Of a stretch of DNA of 64,000 nt, positions 50,607-59,715 are shown piece after piece. The translations under genes were made by a program, and so were the position numbers. The notes below the pieces were generated by a model. It saw nothing but the letters and a program-made list of their open reading frames with translations, ran no database searches and was not told the DNA's origin. Each line of letters starts with the position of its first letter. Positions within the stretch are counted from its first letter, which is position 1. Source of the stretch: Flavobacteriales bacterium (GTDB taxonomy: Bacteria > Bacteroidota > Bacteroidia > Flavobacteriales_F > PHOS-HE28); assembly GCA_023957375.1 (NCBI GenBank), contig JAMLHB010000001.1:1872662-1936661 (forward strand), in the 5' to 3' direction.

Positions 50607-52043
50607 ATGGAAAAAACCCCGAAACCCGGCCTTGTCCGCACGTTCGGGCTGGGCATGGCCACCATTATTGTGATGAGCTCCATCATCGGCTCGGGCGTGT
50701 TCAAGAAGGTGGCCCCAATGGCCGAAGCACTCGGCTCCCCGGTCCTGGTGATCCTGGCGTGGGTGCTCGCCGGCCTGTTGATCCTGTGCGCGGTACTGAG
50801 CATCGCCGAACTGGCCGCGATGTACCCCCACGCCGGCGGGGCCTTCACCTGGCTGGAACGGGCCTATGGCCGGATGACGGCCTTCCTCTACGGCTGGTCC
50901 TGCTTCACCGTGATCCAAACGGCCGCCATCAGCTCGGTGGCCTTCGTTTTCGCCGGCGCCGTGAACAGCATCCACCCTCTGCCCCACCTGCCTGCCGATC
51001 TGGAAGGCTTGTCCTTCCTGGGCATCCACCCGCTGGACAACATCGGTGCCAAGGCCGTGGCCTGCGCGCTCATCATCGCGCTCACTTGGGCAAACATCCG
51101 GGGGGCCCGGCAAGGCGGCTTCATCAGCCTGGTCTTCACCCTGTCCATCGTGCTCTGCATCGCTTTCATCATCGGGGCGGCCTTCAGTAGCCCGGCCGGT
51201 GGCTGGCACACGTTGGCCGTACACGGTGCCGGTTACCCTGCGGATGGATTCACCGTGGTCGGCTTCATCACCGTAATGTTCATCGCCCTGCGGCATGCCT
51301 TCTGGGGCTACGAGGGCTGGATCGCGCTGGGCTTCATCGGCGAGGAAGTGAAGCGGCCCGAGCGCAACCTGCCGCGCGCCATGGCCTATGGCATCGTGCT
51401 GATCACCGTGCTGTATGTGCTGATCAACACGGCATACCTCTACGTGTTGCCCATCGGTGACCTGCTGGACGGCCTGGCCGCCGACCAGAACAACATCGCC
51501 GCCGTGGTGGTGATGGACCACCTGTTCGGGAAGAGCGGCGCCCTCATCGTGAGCGCCATGATCATCATCTCCACCTTCGGCTGCACCAACGCCACCAGCC
51601 TGGTTTCCTCCCGCATCTATTACGCCATGGCCCGGGACGGCTGGTTCTTCCGGTCCGCAGCCCGTACCCATCCACGCCACCGTACGCCCCACGTGGCGTT
51701 GATCTACCAATGCGTCTGGGCCTGCCTGCTGGTCCTCTCCGGCTCATTCGACCTGCTCACCGACCTGGTGATCATTGCCGCCTTCGTGTTCTACGGCCTG
51801 GTGGTCTTCGGCGTCCTGGTACTGCGTCGCAAACGGCCCGCGGTGCCGCGCCCGTACAAGACCTTCGGCTATCCGGTCATTCCACTGATCTTCACCCTGT
51901 TGTGTGTCGTGCTGCTGGTGGTCACACTGATCGGGTCGCCTGCCCGTTCGGCTGCCGGCCTGGTCTTGATCCTTTCCGGGCTGCCCTTCTTCTTCCATTG
52001 GAACAAGAGCCGACGCCAACGGATCACGAAAGAAACGTCGTGA
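50607..52043 (+). CDS. APC-family amino acid permease
   Basis: 478 residues and about twelve transmembrane helices. The conserved first helix is TIIVMSSIIGSGVFKKVAPM, followed by SIAELAAMYPHAGGAFTWLE and, in helix 6, FWGYEGWIALGFIGEEVKRP. It belongs to the LAT/exchanger-like branch of the APC superfamily. It lies 26 bp after the second racemase gene and is likely the transport component of the operon, importing or exporting the amino acid that the racemases and M20 enzyme process. Confidence 0.94.
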   Translation: MEKTPKPGLVRTFGLGMATIIVMSSIIGSGVFKKVAPMAEALGSPVLVILAWVLAGLLILCAVLSIAELAAMYPHAGGAFTWLERAYGRMTAFLYGWSCFTVIQTAAISSVAFVFAGAVNSIHPLPHLPADLEGLSFLGIHPLDNIGAKAVACALIIALTWANIRGARQGGFISLVFTLSIVLCIAFIIGAAFSSPAGGWHTLAVHGAGYPADGFTVVGFITVMFIALRHAFWGYEGWIALGFIGEEVKRPERNLPRAMAYGIVLITVLYVLINTAYLYVLPIGDLLDGLAADQNNIAAVVVMDHLFGKSGALIVSAMIIISTFGCTNATSLVSSRIYYAMARDGWFFRSAARTHPRHRTPHVALIYQCVWACLLVLSGSFDLLTDLVIIAAFVFYGLVVFGVLVLRRKRPAVPRPYKTFGYPVIPLIFTLLCVVLLVVTLIGSPARSAAGLVLILSGLPFFFHWNKSRRQRITKETS

Positions 52044-52100
52044 GCCCCCGGCCGGCCGGCCATCCACCCAACTCCTTTATGGGTTTCCTTTGCAGCCCGC

Positions 52101-53225
52101 ATGCAGCCCCCCCCTTTGATCGCTGACGCACACGCCTTCAGGCAGCTGATAGGCCACCTTTCGGGCACACCCGTGGTTGCCCTGGACACCGAGGCCAGCA
52201 GCTTCCACCGCTACCACGAGCGCCTCGGCTTGGTGCAGCTCAGCGACCGCCAAGACACTTGGCTGCTGGACCCGCTGGCGATTGCGGACATGGCACCCTT
52301 GGGTGCGCTCCTGGGCAGCGCCGAAGGTGAAACCGTGATCCACGACGCCGACTACGACCTGCGCCTGCTCAAACGCATGTACGGCTTCCGCGTGCGCCAC
52401 ATCTTCGATACGCTCATCGCTGCTGAACTGGTGAACGAGCCCGAATTGGGCTTGGCTTCATTGATGAAGAAGTACTTCAACATCCAGCTGGACAAGCGCT
52501 ACCAGAAAGCCGACTGGACGAAGCGCCCCCTGACGCAAGGCATGCTGGACTATGCGGCCATGGACACCCGGAACCTGATCGCCCTGCGCGACGTGCTGGC
52601 CGCAAAGCTGAACGACCTGGGACGCATGGCCTGGGCCGTGGAGGAATTCGGCCTGTTAACGGAAATCCCTTTCCAGGCCCATGACGACCAAACGCCGGGC
52701 TTCCTGCGCATCAAGGGCGCCAAGGCCCTGCGCCCGAAGGAGCTGGCCATCCTGCGCGAACTGCACGCCTGGCGCGACAGCGTAGCGGCCCGCATCGACC
52801 GTGCCCCCTTCATGGTGCTGGGCAATGAGGTGATGCTGGCCTTGAGCCGGCAACCCGTATCCTCACCGGCCGAATTGGCTGCGCTGAAGGGCATCGGGCC
52901 CTCGATCATGGAGAAGCACGCAGCGGACATCCTGGCCGCCTTGGAGCGCGGCCTGGCCGTGCCCAAGGACCAATGGCCCCGCATGGAGCGCCCCAAGCGC
53001 TGGCCCCGCGACCCCGCGTTTGATGAACGCTTCAAGCGCCTCAAGGTGGTGCGTGATGAGCTGGCCGCCCGTTACGAACTACGCCCCGGCATCATCGCTG
53101 CCAACCAGTTGCTCACCGACATCGCCCGTGCCAAGCCGGCCGACATGGCCGCATTGCAGGCCGTGCCCGGCCTGCGTAAATACCAAGCACAGGAATTTGG
53201 GGTGGTGCTGCTGGAGGTCGTATAA
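52101..53225 (+). CDS. rnd: Ribonuclease D
   Basis: 374 residues. A 3'-5' exoribonuclease for RNA maturation. The DEDD motifs are visible: VVALDTEASSFHR (ExoI), VIHDADYDLRLLKRMYG (ExoII) and LDYAAMDTRNLIALRDVL (ExoIII, DEDDy). The HRDC domains follow (LRPKELAILRELHAWRD and FDERFKRLKVVRDELAARY). A TTCCTTTG box lies 8 nt before the start, so it may be expressed separately from the operon upstream (57-bp gap). Confidence 0.95.
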   Translation: MQPPPLIADAHAFRQLIGHLSGTPVVALDTEASSFHRYHERLGLVQLSDRQDTWLLDPLAIADMAPLGALLGSAEGETVIHDADYDLRLLKRMYGFRVRHIFDTLIAAELVNEPELGLASLMKKYFNIQLDKRYQKADWTKRPLTQGMLDYAAMDTRNLIALRDVLAAKLNDLGRMAWAVEEFGLLTEIPFQAHDDQTPGFLRIKGAKALRPKELAILRELHAWRDSVAARIDRAPFMVLGNEVMLALSRQPVSSPAELAALKGIGPSIMEKHAADILAALERGLAVPKDQWPRMERPKRWPRDPAFDERFKRLKVVRDELAARYELRPGIIAANQLLTDIARAKPADMAALQAVPGLRKYQAQEFGVVLLEVV

Positions 53226-53306
53226 ATCACGGTGCTTAGCCCAGATACATCTGTTGCGGTGAATCGTGCTGTGCCTTTCCACACGTTCCGCCCACCGCCC
53301 ACACCC

Positions 53307-53314
53307 TACGTTTG
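53307..53314 (+). promoter_or_regulatory. -7 box of the TauE-like gene
   Basis: TACGTTTG (exact TAnnTTTG), 36 nt before the ATG at 53351. Confidence 0.55.
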
Positions 53315-53350
53315 CCCCTGCCGCCACCTCCTTGCGGCATAAACGCAGAC

Positions 53351-54157
53351 ATGAGCTGGGAACTGATCGGCTACGCCGGTGCCGTGCTGATGGGCTTTTC
53401 CCTCGGCCTGCTCGGCGGCGGCGGCTCCATCCTCACCGTGCCCATCCTGGTGTACCTCTTCGGGCAAGATCCCGTGACGGCCACGGGCCTGTCGCTCTTC
53501 ATCGTGGGGGCCACCAGCGGCGCAGGCATCTTCAGCCACCACCGGCAAGGCAACATCGAGTGGCGTACCGCGAGCATCTTCGGAGCCGCGTCGATCTTCA
53601 GTGTGTATGCCACGCGTCGCTGGTTGGTGCCCGCCCTGCCGGACCCACTACTGCATTGGGGCGGCGTGGCTGTGGGCAAGGGAGAGGCCATCCTGGCGCT
53701 CTTCGCCGTGGTGATGCTGCTTTCCGCCACCTCCATGATCCGCGGAAGGAAACTCTCCGCACCTGCTGAAAACGGCGGGCGCCACTTGCCCTCCCTCCTG
53801 CTCATCGGCCTGCTGGTGGGCCTGCTCACCGGTGTGCTGGGCGCGGGCGGCGGCTTCCTGATCGTGCCTTCATTGGTGTTGCTGGCCGGGGTGGACATGA
53901 AACGCGCCGTGGGCACCTCCCTCCTGCTGATCACCGTGAACTCCTTCATCGGCTTCCTGGGCGACCGGCATGTCCATTTGGCCGACCACGTGACGGTCCT
54001 GCTGCCATTCCTGGCCTTGGCCATGCTCGGCATCGTTGTTGGTACCCGGCTCAGCAAACGCATCAGCAATGCAAACCTGCGTCCGGCGTTCGGCTGGTTC
54101 GTCCTGGCCATGGGCGTTTACATTATGATCCGCGAACTTTGCACCCTGAACGGGTAA
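53351..54157 (+). CDS. TauE/SafE-family sulfite/sulfur compound exporter
   Basis: 268 residues and about eight transmembrane helices in two homologous halves. Each half has the family's glycine-rich turn: GLLGGGGSILTVPILVYLFG and VLGAGGGFLIVPSLVLLAG. The start at 53351 fits the first membrane helix; the frame is open for 13 codons upstream. TauE-like proteins move sulfite, sulfonates or other sulfur anions. The next gene is a persulfide dioxygenase-rhodanese, whose product is sulfite, so sulfite export is a sensible assignment (inference). Confidence 0.93.
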   Translation: MSWELIGYAGAVLMGFSLGLLGGGGSILTVPILVYLFGQDPVTATGLSLFIVGATSGAGIFSHHRQGNIEWRTASIFGAASIFSVYATRRWLVPALPDPLLHWGGVAVGKGEAILALFAVVMLLSATSMIRGRKLSAPAENGGRHLPSLLLIGLLVGLLTGVLGAGGGFLIVPSLVLLAGVDMKRAVGTSLLLITVNSFIGFLGDRHVHLADHVTVLLPFLALAMLGIVVGTRLSKRISNANLRPAFGWFVLAMGVYIMIRELCTLNG

Positions 54158-54170
54158 CTTCTAAATTTCA

Positions 54171-54254
54171 TTCACCACAGAGGCACGGAGAACACAGAGG
54201 CCTGTAAGGCTGTTGATCCGTATTTCTCCGTGCCCTCTGTGCCTCTGTGGTGAA
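54171..54254. repeat. Long inverted repeat (CACAGAGGCAC type)
   Basis: TTCACCACAGAGGCACGGAG on the left pairs with CTCCGTGCC and GCCTCTGTGGTGAA on the right. Related CACAGAGGCACAGAG-type repeats are common in intergenic regions of many bacteria. It ends 19 bp before the next ATG and could act as a terminator for the TauE-like gene or shape the leader of the following one. Confidence 0.8.
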
Positions 54255-54273
54255 AAACAACCCAAACCGACCC

Positions 54274-55686
54274 ATGAAGATCGAACAGATCTATACCGGC
54301 TGCCTCGCACAAGGCGCCTACTACATCGAAAGCAACGGCGAAGCGGCCGTGATCGACCCGCTGCGCGAAAGCCAGCCGTACATCGACCGCGCTGCGAAAG
54401 GCGGAGCGAAGATCAAGTACGTGCTGGAGACCCACTTCCACGCCGACTTCGTGAGCGGCCACGTGGACCTGGCCAAGCGCACCGGCGCCACCATCGTTTA
54501 CGGGCCCACCGCGAAAACGGACTTCCCCGCGCACATTGCCAAGGACGGCGAGGAACTGAAGCTCGGCAACATCACCATCAAGGTGCTGCATACGCCGGGG
54601 CACACCATGGAAAGCGCCACCTTCCTGCTGCTGGATGAGAACGGGAAGCCGCACTGCATCTTCAGCGGCGACACGCTCTTCATCGGCGACGTGGGCCGCC
54701 CCGACCTGGCGCAAAAGGTCGGCAGCATCACCATGGAAGACCTTGCCGGCCACCTCTATGATTCGCTGCACACCAAGATCATGACCCTGCCCGATGACGT
54801 GATCGTGTACCCCGCGCACGGTGCCGGCAGCGCCTGCGGCAAGAACATGAGCAAGGAGACCAGCGACACCCTGGGCCACCAGAAGCAGGTGAATTACGCG
54901 CTGAAGGCCGCCACCAAGGAGCAGTTCATCAAGGAGGTCACCGATGGCATCCTGCCGCCGCCCGCCTACTTTCCGCAGAACGTGGCGATGAACCGGGGCG
55001 CCATCCCCAGCTTGGAAACCGTGAAGAAGACCGGCCTGCGCGCGCTGACGCCGGACCAGCTGGAACTCCTGGCGGAAAGCGAAGGCGCACTGGTGCTGGA
55101 CACGCGCCCCGCGCAGGCCTTCAAGGACGGCTTCGTGCCGCGCAGCATCAACATCGGCCTGCGCGGCGATTTCGCCCCATGGGTGGGCACCCTGATCCCC
55201 GACGTGAAGCAGCCGTTGGTGATCGTCACTGAGCAAGGCCTGGAGGATGAGGCCGTGACGCGCCTGGCCCGCGTGGGCTATGACAATGTACTGGGCTACT
55301 TGGAAGGCGGCATCAACGCATGGAAGGCCGCAGGGCGCCAAACCGACACCGTGGAAAGCATCAGGGCGGAAGAATTCTGCCGCAGGGCAAAGGCCGACCA
55401 ACTGCACATCTACGACGTGCGCAAGCCCGGCGAATGGGATGCACAGCACCTGGTAGGCGCCACCTTCACCCCGCTGCAATTCCTGAACGACCACTTGGCG
55501 GACTTCGACAGGGAGAAAACCTGCTACCTGCATTGTGCCGGAGGGTACCGCAGCATGGTGGCCGCCTCCCTGCTGAAGGCGCGGGGCCTGCACAACGTGG
55601 TGGACGTGGCAGGGGGCTTCAGCGCGATCCAGTGCACGGACCTGCCAACCACCGGCGTGGCCTGTACAAAGCAGGCCGCCGGCTGA
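54274..55686 (+). CDS. Persulfide dioxygenase - rhodanese fusion (ETHE1-like)
   Basis: 470 residues. The N-terminal MBL domain has the iron-binding motif ETHFHADFVSGH and the ETHE1-type segments HTPGHTMESATFLL and FSGDTLFIGDVGRPDLAQ. Two rhodanese domains follow. The first (LVLDTRPAQAFKDGFVPRSI) has no Cys in its active-site loop (VIVTEQGLEDE) and should be inactive. The second (YDVRKPGEWDAQHLVGAT) keeps the catalytic Cys in LHCAGGYRSMVAAS. The enzyme would oxidise persulfides to sulfite and transfer sulfane sulfur. It follows the TauE-like gene on the same strand. Confidence 0.95.
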   Translation: MKIEQIYTGCLAQGAYYIESNGEAAVIDPLRESQPYIDRAAKGGAKIKYVLETHFHADFVSGHVDLAKRTGATIVYGPTAKTDFPAHIAKDGEELKLGNITIKVLHTPGHTMESATFLLLDENGKPHCIFSGDTLFIGDVGRPDLAQKVGSITMEDLAGHLYDSLHTKIMTLPDDVIVYPAHGAGSACGKNMSKETSDTLGHQKQVNYALKAATKEQFIKEVTDGILPPPAYFPQNVAMNRGAIPSLETVKKTGLRALTPDQLELLAESEGALVLDTRPAQAFKDGFVPRSINIGLRGDFAPWVGTLIPDVKQPLVIVTEQGLEDEAVTRLARVGYDNVLGYLEGGINAWKAAGRQTDTVESIRAEEFCRRAKADQLHIYDVRKPGEWDAQHLVGATFTPLQFLNDHLADFDREKTCYLHCAGGYRSMVAASLLKARGLHNVVDVAGGFSAIQCTDLPTTGVACTKQAAG

Positions 55687-56073
55687 AACCCCTTGGGCGG
55701 GAAGCCCCGGCAGTGCTGCGTGAGGGGCCAAGCGGATGTCCCCGTCCATTAAGGCTTGGGCAGATCGGGGAACAGGTGGCCGGCAATCCATTGCCAACCC
55801 TGCCTGTGGCCTCCGGCCGGTGATAGGGTCCCAGCCTGTACCATTATTGAGTCGGCCTTGAATAGTTGACGGCTATCTGCCTAATAAATACAGACATTGG
55901 GCTGAGCGGAGCCGAATCCCCTCGCGAGATCATCAAGGAAACTTCCAAAGGGCGAATCGTCAATCATTTCGTACCGACTCAATATGACAAACAACAGGGT
56001 CCGATTTCGGCATCGCACCATTCTGACCACATGTTTGCGCGAACGGCATCTCCCACGGTATTGGGCACAGTGC
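55687..56073. other. Intergenic region, no feature recognised
   Basis: 387 bp between the convergent persulfide dioxygenase and copper-receptor genes. A plus-strand frame of 108 codons from 55866 runs into the receptor gene, but it has no family resemblance. The stretch from about 55850 on looks less GC-rich than the neighbouring genes and may be a remnant of inserted DNA. No terminator hairpin was recognised. Confidence 0.4.
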
Positions 56074-58137
56074 CTAGAATGAGAAGATCAGGTGCCCGTA
56101 TATGTTCCGGCCCGGCCGCGGAATGCCCTGCCAATCCGAAAAGGTGCTGTAGTACTCATCCAGGAGGTTGTCCACACCTGCCTTCAGTGTGAGCTGGTTC
56201 TTTCCGATGCCCCAATCCTTTCCCATGGCCAGGCCCACCACGGCATAGGCGGGCTTGCGCATTTCGCCGAATTCAGCACTGTTGCGGTTGGCAGCACTTC
56301 CGTTCAATGCCGCCTCCGCGTTGAACCGCCTCCCCTCGTAGTGCAGCCGGGCCTTGTATTGGAACGGCTGAATAAGCGGCAGCCGGGTGCCATAGCTGGC
56401 TTGCCCGTAGCGGTAGGATGCCTCCGCCACCACTTGCCAAGGGCCGGCCAGGCGGTATTGGGCGGTAAGCGCCGCATTCAACAGGACGGCATGCGGGAGC
56501 TGCGTGTACACCTTTACCCCTGCCGCCATCAGGTCCATCGGCATCAATCCGGGAACCGGCTTTCCGATGATGTAGTCGTTTACCTCAAACCAGGATGCGG
56601 CCCACTCCACGTCGAAGCGTTCCTCCCTGAAGGCACTGGACCATTCCATGGAGAATGCCGATTCATTCCGCATGTCGGGATTGCCCATGTAATCGAAATT
56701 GTCGCTCACGTTCAACAGGAAGTATCCATAGGCTTCGGACACCGACGGGGCGCGCTCGCTGTACCCGAAGCCCGCCCGGTGCGTGAACCGCCCGCTGTTC
56801 ACCGCCAATGCACCGCCCACGTTGGGCAGCAACCGCGTTCGTCCTGCGGAGAGGTCCGGATGAAAAAGTTGCAGGGAACGCATTCCGAACATGCTCTCCA
56901 ACCGGTTTTCATGCAACGCGGCCCCGCCGTGCAGGGACAGGTCCACACCATGGCCAAGACCGATGCGGTCCTCGGCCTGTACGCCGCCATACCGGGTGAG
57001 CACATCGGGCCAGGTAAGCATGAACATGGGCCGTTCACGCGGATTGTCAGGATACATGGTCATTTCCGCCAGCGCACTGCTGGCATGGGCCGAAAAGGTG
57101 ATGTTGGCCTGGTGGCTGCGCCCGGAGAAATGGACCTTGGAGTATCCCCCTCCCGTGGTGGTCCACCCGGGCATGTCCATGCGCATTGCCACCACCGGGC
57201 GCTTGCTATCGTCCATGATGTGGGTGACCGTGTTGTAGTACACCTTGGTCTCCCAGAGCGTGATTGCCCGGCCTTGCGGCATGTAACGGTACTGCAGCGA
57301 GCCGATGACAGCCCTGGCCAGCGATACGTCCATGCCCAAGGCGGGGTAGCCCACGTCCGTAGCCTTGTCATAGATCAGCGAGGCTTCCACCTCGCGTCCG
57401 GGCCTCAGCCTATACCCGGCAATAGCCGAAACGTTGTACTTGGCGTATTGCGAAAATTCCAATTCCCGGTCCATGCCCGGCCGGTATCCGGCCTTGTAAT
57501 TGCCTGCACGGCGGTATGTGGCATCCACGTTCACGTAGACCGTGCTGTCCGAGTAGTGCATCGCCGTCCCGCCGATCCGCTCGGCATTGTTTCCCTCAAA
57601 GCCCGCAAAGACCTTCCCTCCCAGCACGGGCTTGTGCCCAAACCCCTCCCGTCGCCGCTCCAGGTCGATGGATCCGGCCACCGTGGCGCCGTGGGTGCTC
57701 CCGCTGGAGCCGCTCTTAATGCGGGCCCGGGAAAGGTTTGTTGATTCCACGTACGAGGTGATGGGGTCCATCTTGTCCGTGCATGCCCCATAAATGCGCA
57801 TGCCGTCCACGGTGATCACGCTGCGTTCGGTGGCCATGCCGTTGAGCAGGGGCTCCCAGGCAAAGGCGCCCCTGCGCACCATGTTCACGCCAGGGGTGCC
57901 TTCCAAGTAGCGGTCCAAGGAAGCCAATGGCTTGTGTTCACGTTTAAGCTCTTCCGCCGAGGCAGGCAGGATGACCACGGACCCCAGCTCGTGTGCGAGC
58001 GAATCGTCCGTGGCCTCCTGCTGCCCTCGCGGCGGATTTTGCCCGTAGGCAGCCATGGCCGCACCGGCCAAGGCCAAGGCCATTGCAGCCCGTAGGCATT
58101 GGGCTGCGGCCCGATTCCCGTTCCGGTGTAACAGCAT
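56074..58137 (-). CDS. TonB-dependent copper receptor (OprC/NosA-like)
   Basis: 687 residues: signal sequence (~residues 15-32), plug (SVVILPASAEELKRE, then NGMATERSVITVDGMRIYGA) and a beta-barrel ending in GRNIYGHLIFSF. There is no CarboxypepD_reg domain, unlike the other receptors here. The segment GACTDKMDPITSYVE contains C119-x-x-x-M123, and NTVTHIMDDS contains H306-x-M308. OprC of Pseudomonas binds copper through a CxxxM and an HxM motif at similar spacing (C143/M147 and H323/M325), so Cu uptake is strongly suggested. The gene follows a Met/His-rich lipoprotein gene by 10 bp and is transcribed with it. Confidence 0.93.
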   Translation of the reverse strand: MLLHRNGNRAAAQCLRAAMALALAGAAMAAYGQNPPRGQQEATDDSLAHELGSVVILPASAEELKREHKPLASLDRYLEGTPGVNMVRRGAFAWEPLLNGMATERSVITVDGMRIYGACTDKMDPITSYVESTNLSRARIKSGSSGSTHGATVAGSIDLERRREGFGHKPVLGGKVFAGFEGNNAERIGGTAMHYSDSTVYVNVDATYRRAGNYKAGYRPGMDRELEFSQYAKYNVSAIAGYRLRPGREVEASLIYDKATDVGYPALGMDVSLARAVIGSLQYRYMPQGRAITLWETKVYYNTVTHIMDDSKRPVVAMRMDMPGWTTTGGGYSKVHFSGRSHQANITFSAHASSALAEMTMYPDNPRERPMFMLTWPDVLTRYGGVQAEDRIGLGHGVDLSLHGGAALHENRLESMFGMRSLQLFHPDLSAGRTRLLPNVGGALAVNSGRFTHRAGFGYSERAPSVSEAYGYFLLNVSDNFDYMGNPDMRNESAFSMEWSSAFREERFDVEWAASWFEVNDYIIGKPVPGLMPMDLMAAGVKVYTQLPHAVLLNAALTAQYRLAGPWQVVAEASYRYGQASYGTRLPLIQPFQYKARLHYEGRRFNAEAALNGSAANRNSAEFGEMRKPAYAVVGLAMGKDWGIGKNQLTLKAGVDNLLDEYYSTFSDWQGIPRPGRNIYGHLIFSF

Positions 58138-58147
58138 GGGCGCGGAT

Positions 58148-59023
58148 CTAGAAATTCACTTTGAAGGACACGCTGCTTTCAGCAACCTCGGTGGTTACGG
58201 CATTGCCGCATAACAATTGGCCCGCGGAATTTTCCACCATGAGGTTCACCTTCCAATAGCCGGTCATGGAGAAGCCCGCCTTTCCGTGATAGAACCCGTC
58301 CGTGCCCTGTACCAGGTCTTCATTGCCCGGAGCACCGTGGTTGCCCATGCCGGGCATGCGGGGATCCACCCGGATGGTGTAGCCGTCCACTACGGGGAAA
58401 GCCGAATCACTTTCGCGCCGGAACAATCCCACCACCATGTCGTTCACGCCGGTCTTGGGCGCGGCTGGCTCAAGCATGGCCAGGAAATAGGTGGTGCCGT
58501 CACTCCCCATGGAGGAGGTATACACCTTGTGGAACTCACTCTCGCTGTCCAACACGGGCAACGGCAGGTGCAGCTCATGGGTGGTACCGCCTATGGTGAA
58601 GTTGACCTTCAGGTCCCAATGGCCCATGGAACTGCTTGCCATGATGAAGACCATGTATCCTTCGTAGAGCGAGGCATTGCCCGCAACAGCCACGGGTGCT
58701 GACCAGGGGCAGCCATGGGTGTGCTCCATTCCGCCCATCGTCATGGTCATCACCGGCTCCCAGGTCAGCCCGGCATCACCAAGGTAGCTTCCCGCAGCAT
58801 TTTTTAGCCGGGCATACACGGTGTTGTATCCCGTGTACAGGTTCGTTCCTTTGCCATAGATCTCCACGGTGTAGCCGTCCACTGTACCGGAGGCTACCAG
58901 TTGCATCTCCGCGGCGCCAGGCGCGGGATTCCCGGGCGAAGCCACGGCATCATCCTCCTTCTTGCAGGATGCCAGGCCCGCGATGGCCGCTGCAATGAGC
59001 AGCAGGTGATTCAAGTGTTTCAT
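58148..59023 (-). CDS. Met/His-rich lipoprotein, putative copper-binding (YtkA-like)
   Basis: 291 residues starting MKHLNHLLLI with a lipobox at LASC (Cys20). Two YtkA/FixH-like immunoglobulin-type halves are recognisable (TGYNTVYARLKNAAGSYLGD and DGYTIRVDPRMPGMG). Residues ~92-105 read MTMTMGGMEHTHGC and a second cluster reads MPGMGNHGAPGNED; such Met/His clusters fit copper binding. It sits just upstream of the OprC-like receptor and downstream of the small Cys-motif protein, and probably acts as a surface or periplasmic copper-handling partner. Confidence 0.85.
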   Translation of the reverse strand: MKHLNHLLLIAAAIAGLASCKKEDDAVASPGNPAPGAAEMQLVASGTVDGYTVEIYGKGTNLYTGYNTVYARLKNAAGSYLGDAGLTWEPVMTMTMGGMEHTHGCPWSAPVAVAGNASLYEGYMVFIMASSSMGHWDLKVNFTIGGTTHELHLPLPVLDSESEFHKVYTSSMGSDGTTYFLAMLEPAAPKTGVNDMVVGLFRRESDSAFPVVDGYTIRVDPRMPGMGNHGAPGNEDLVQGTDGFYHGKAGFSMTGYWKVNLMVENSAGQLLCGNAVTTEVAESSVSFKVNF

Positions 59024-59343
59024 GCGTGTTGTGCAGTTATGCGTTTGTGGTTGTTGTGCTGAACGCAGGCCGATATGCCGCAGCCTGTTCGGATCTTTTC
59101 GGGGTACTGCGCCGCCATCGGCCCCCATCATGTGTGGCAGGCCGGGGCAGCGTAAGGCGGCGCCATGCGGTCGTCCGCCCGTACGTGATCAAATTACCTT
59201 TTGCGCCATGGCATGGCGGAACATCCGGTATGCCTTAGCCAGTACCGGCAGCAGCCCCTTTCGCCAAATGCCGCCAGCCGTGCTCTCCGGGACAGGCAAG
59301 TTCTTCCCCGTCCAATGGTTCCACCCTGGCCGATAAGGTACGG
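59024..59343. other. Intergenic region within the copper cluster
   Basis: 320 bp between the lipoprotein start and the stop of the small Cys-motif gene. I found no TAnnTTTG box on the minus strand near the lipoprotein start and no convincing gene. A plus-strand ATG at 59208 opens a 42-codon frame after TACCTTTT, but it has no recognisable feature. Confidence 0.35.
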
Positions 59344-59715
59344 CTAGCTCCAGGGCACGGGTGCAATGGTCTTCACGTGGCCCTCCAACAGATCTTCTTC
59401 CCTTGCGCCCCAGTACAGCTCGTTCCCGCCATCAGGCCTCTCCAATTTCACCCCGAAGCTACAGGGAAGCATCTCGCCTATGCGCACCGCCTTCAGTTCG
59501 TTGGGCAGGTTTTCCGCCCGTTGGTCCCAACGCACCAACCGTTTGGAGAGCTGGCATTCGCCATGGCACGTGCGCATGTCCTCCGGCACCATGCGCTGCA
59601 CGCACAACTCCCGTTCGATACGACCGCGCTCCCACATGAAATCAGCCACGATCCAACCCGGGGCAAAAAGGACCACCGCAAAGTGGGTCATGAAAGCGAT
59701 CACAAGGAGCCGCAT
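59344..59715 (-). CDS. Small membrane-anchored protein with CHGEC motif, copper-cluster associated
   Basis: 123 residues from the ATG at 59715. An N-terminal hydrophobic segment (LLVIAFMTHFAVVLFAPGWIV) is followed by ERELCVQRMVPEDMRTCHGECQLSKRL. The pattern of an early Cys followed by C-x-G-x-C-x-L-x-K is that of small Bacteroidota proteins (commonly CNGKCYLxK) encoded near metal receptors and YtkA-like proteins. Function unknown; metal delivery or sensing is a guess from context. Transcribed in the same direction as the lipoprotein and receptor. Confidence 0.75.
   Translation of the reverse strand: MRLLVIAFMTHFAVVLFAPGWIVADFMWERGRIERELCVQRMVPEDMRTCHGECQLSKRLVRWDQRAENLPNELKAVRIGEMLPCSFGVKLERPDGGNELYWGAREEDLLEGHVKTIAPVPWS

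Noticed and set aside
55866..56192. 108-codon frame between the persulfide dioxygenase and receptor genes
   Set aside because: Runs into the 3' end of the copper receptor gene and has no recognisable domain or promoter.
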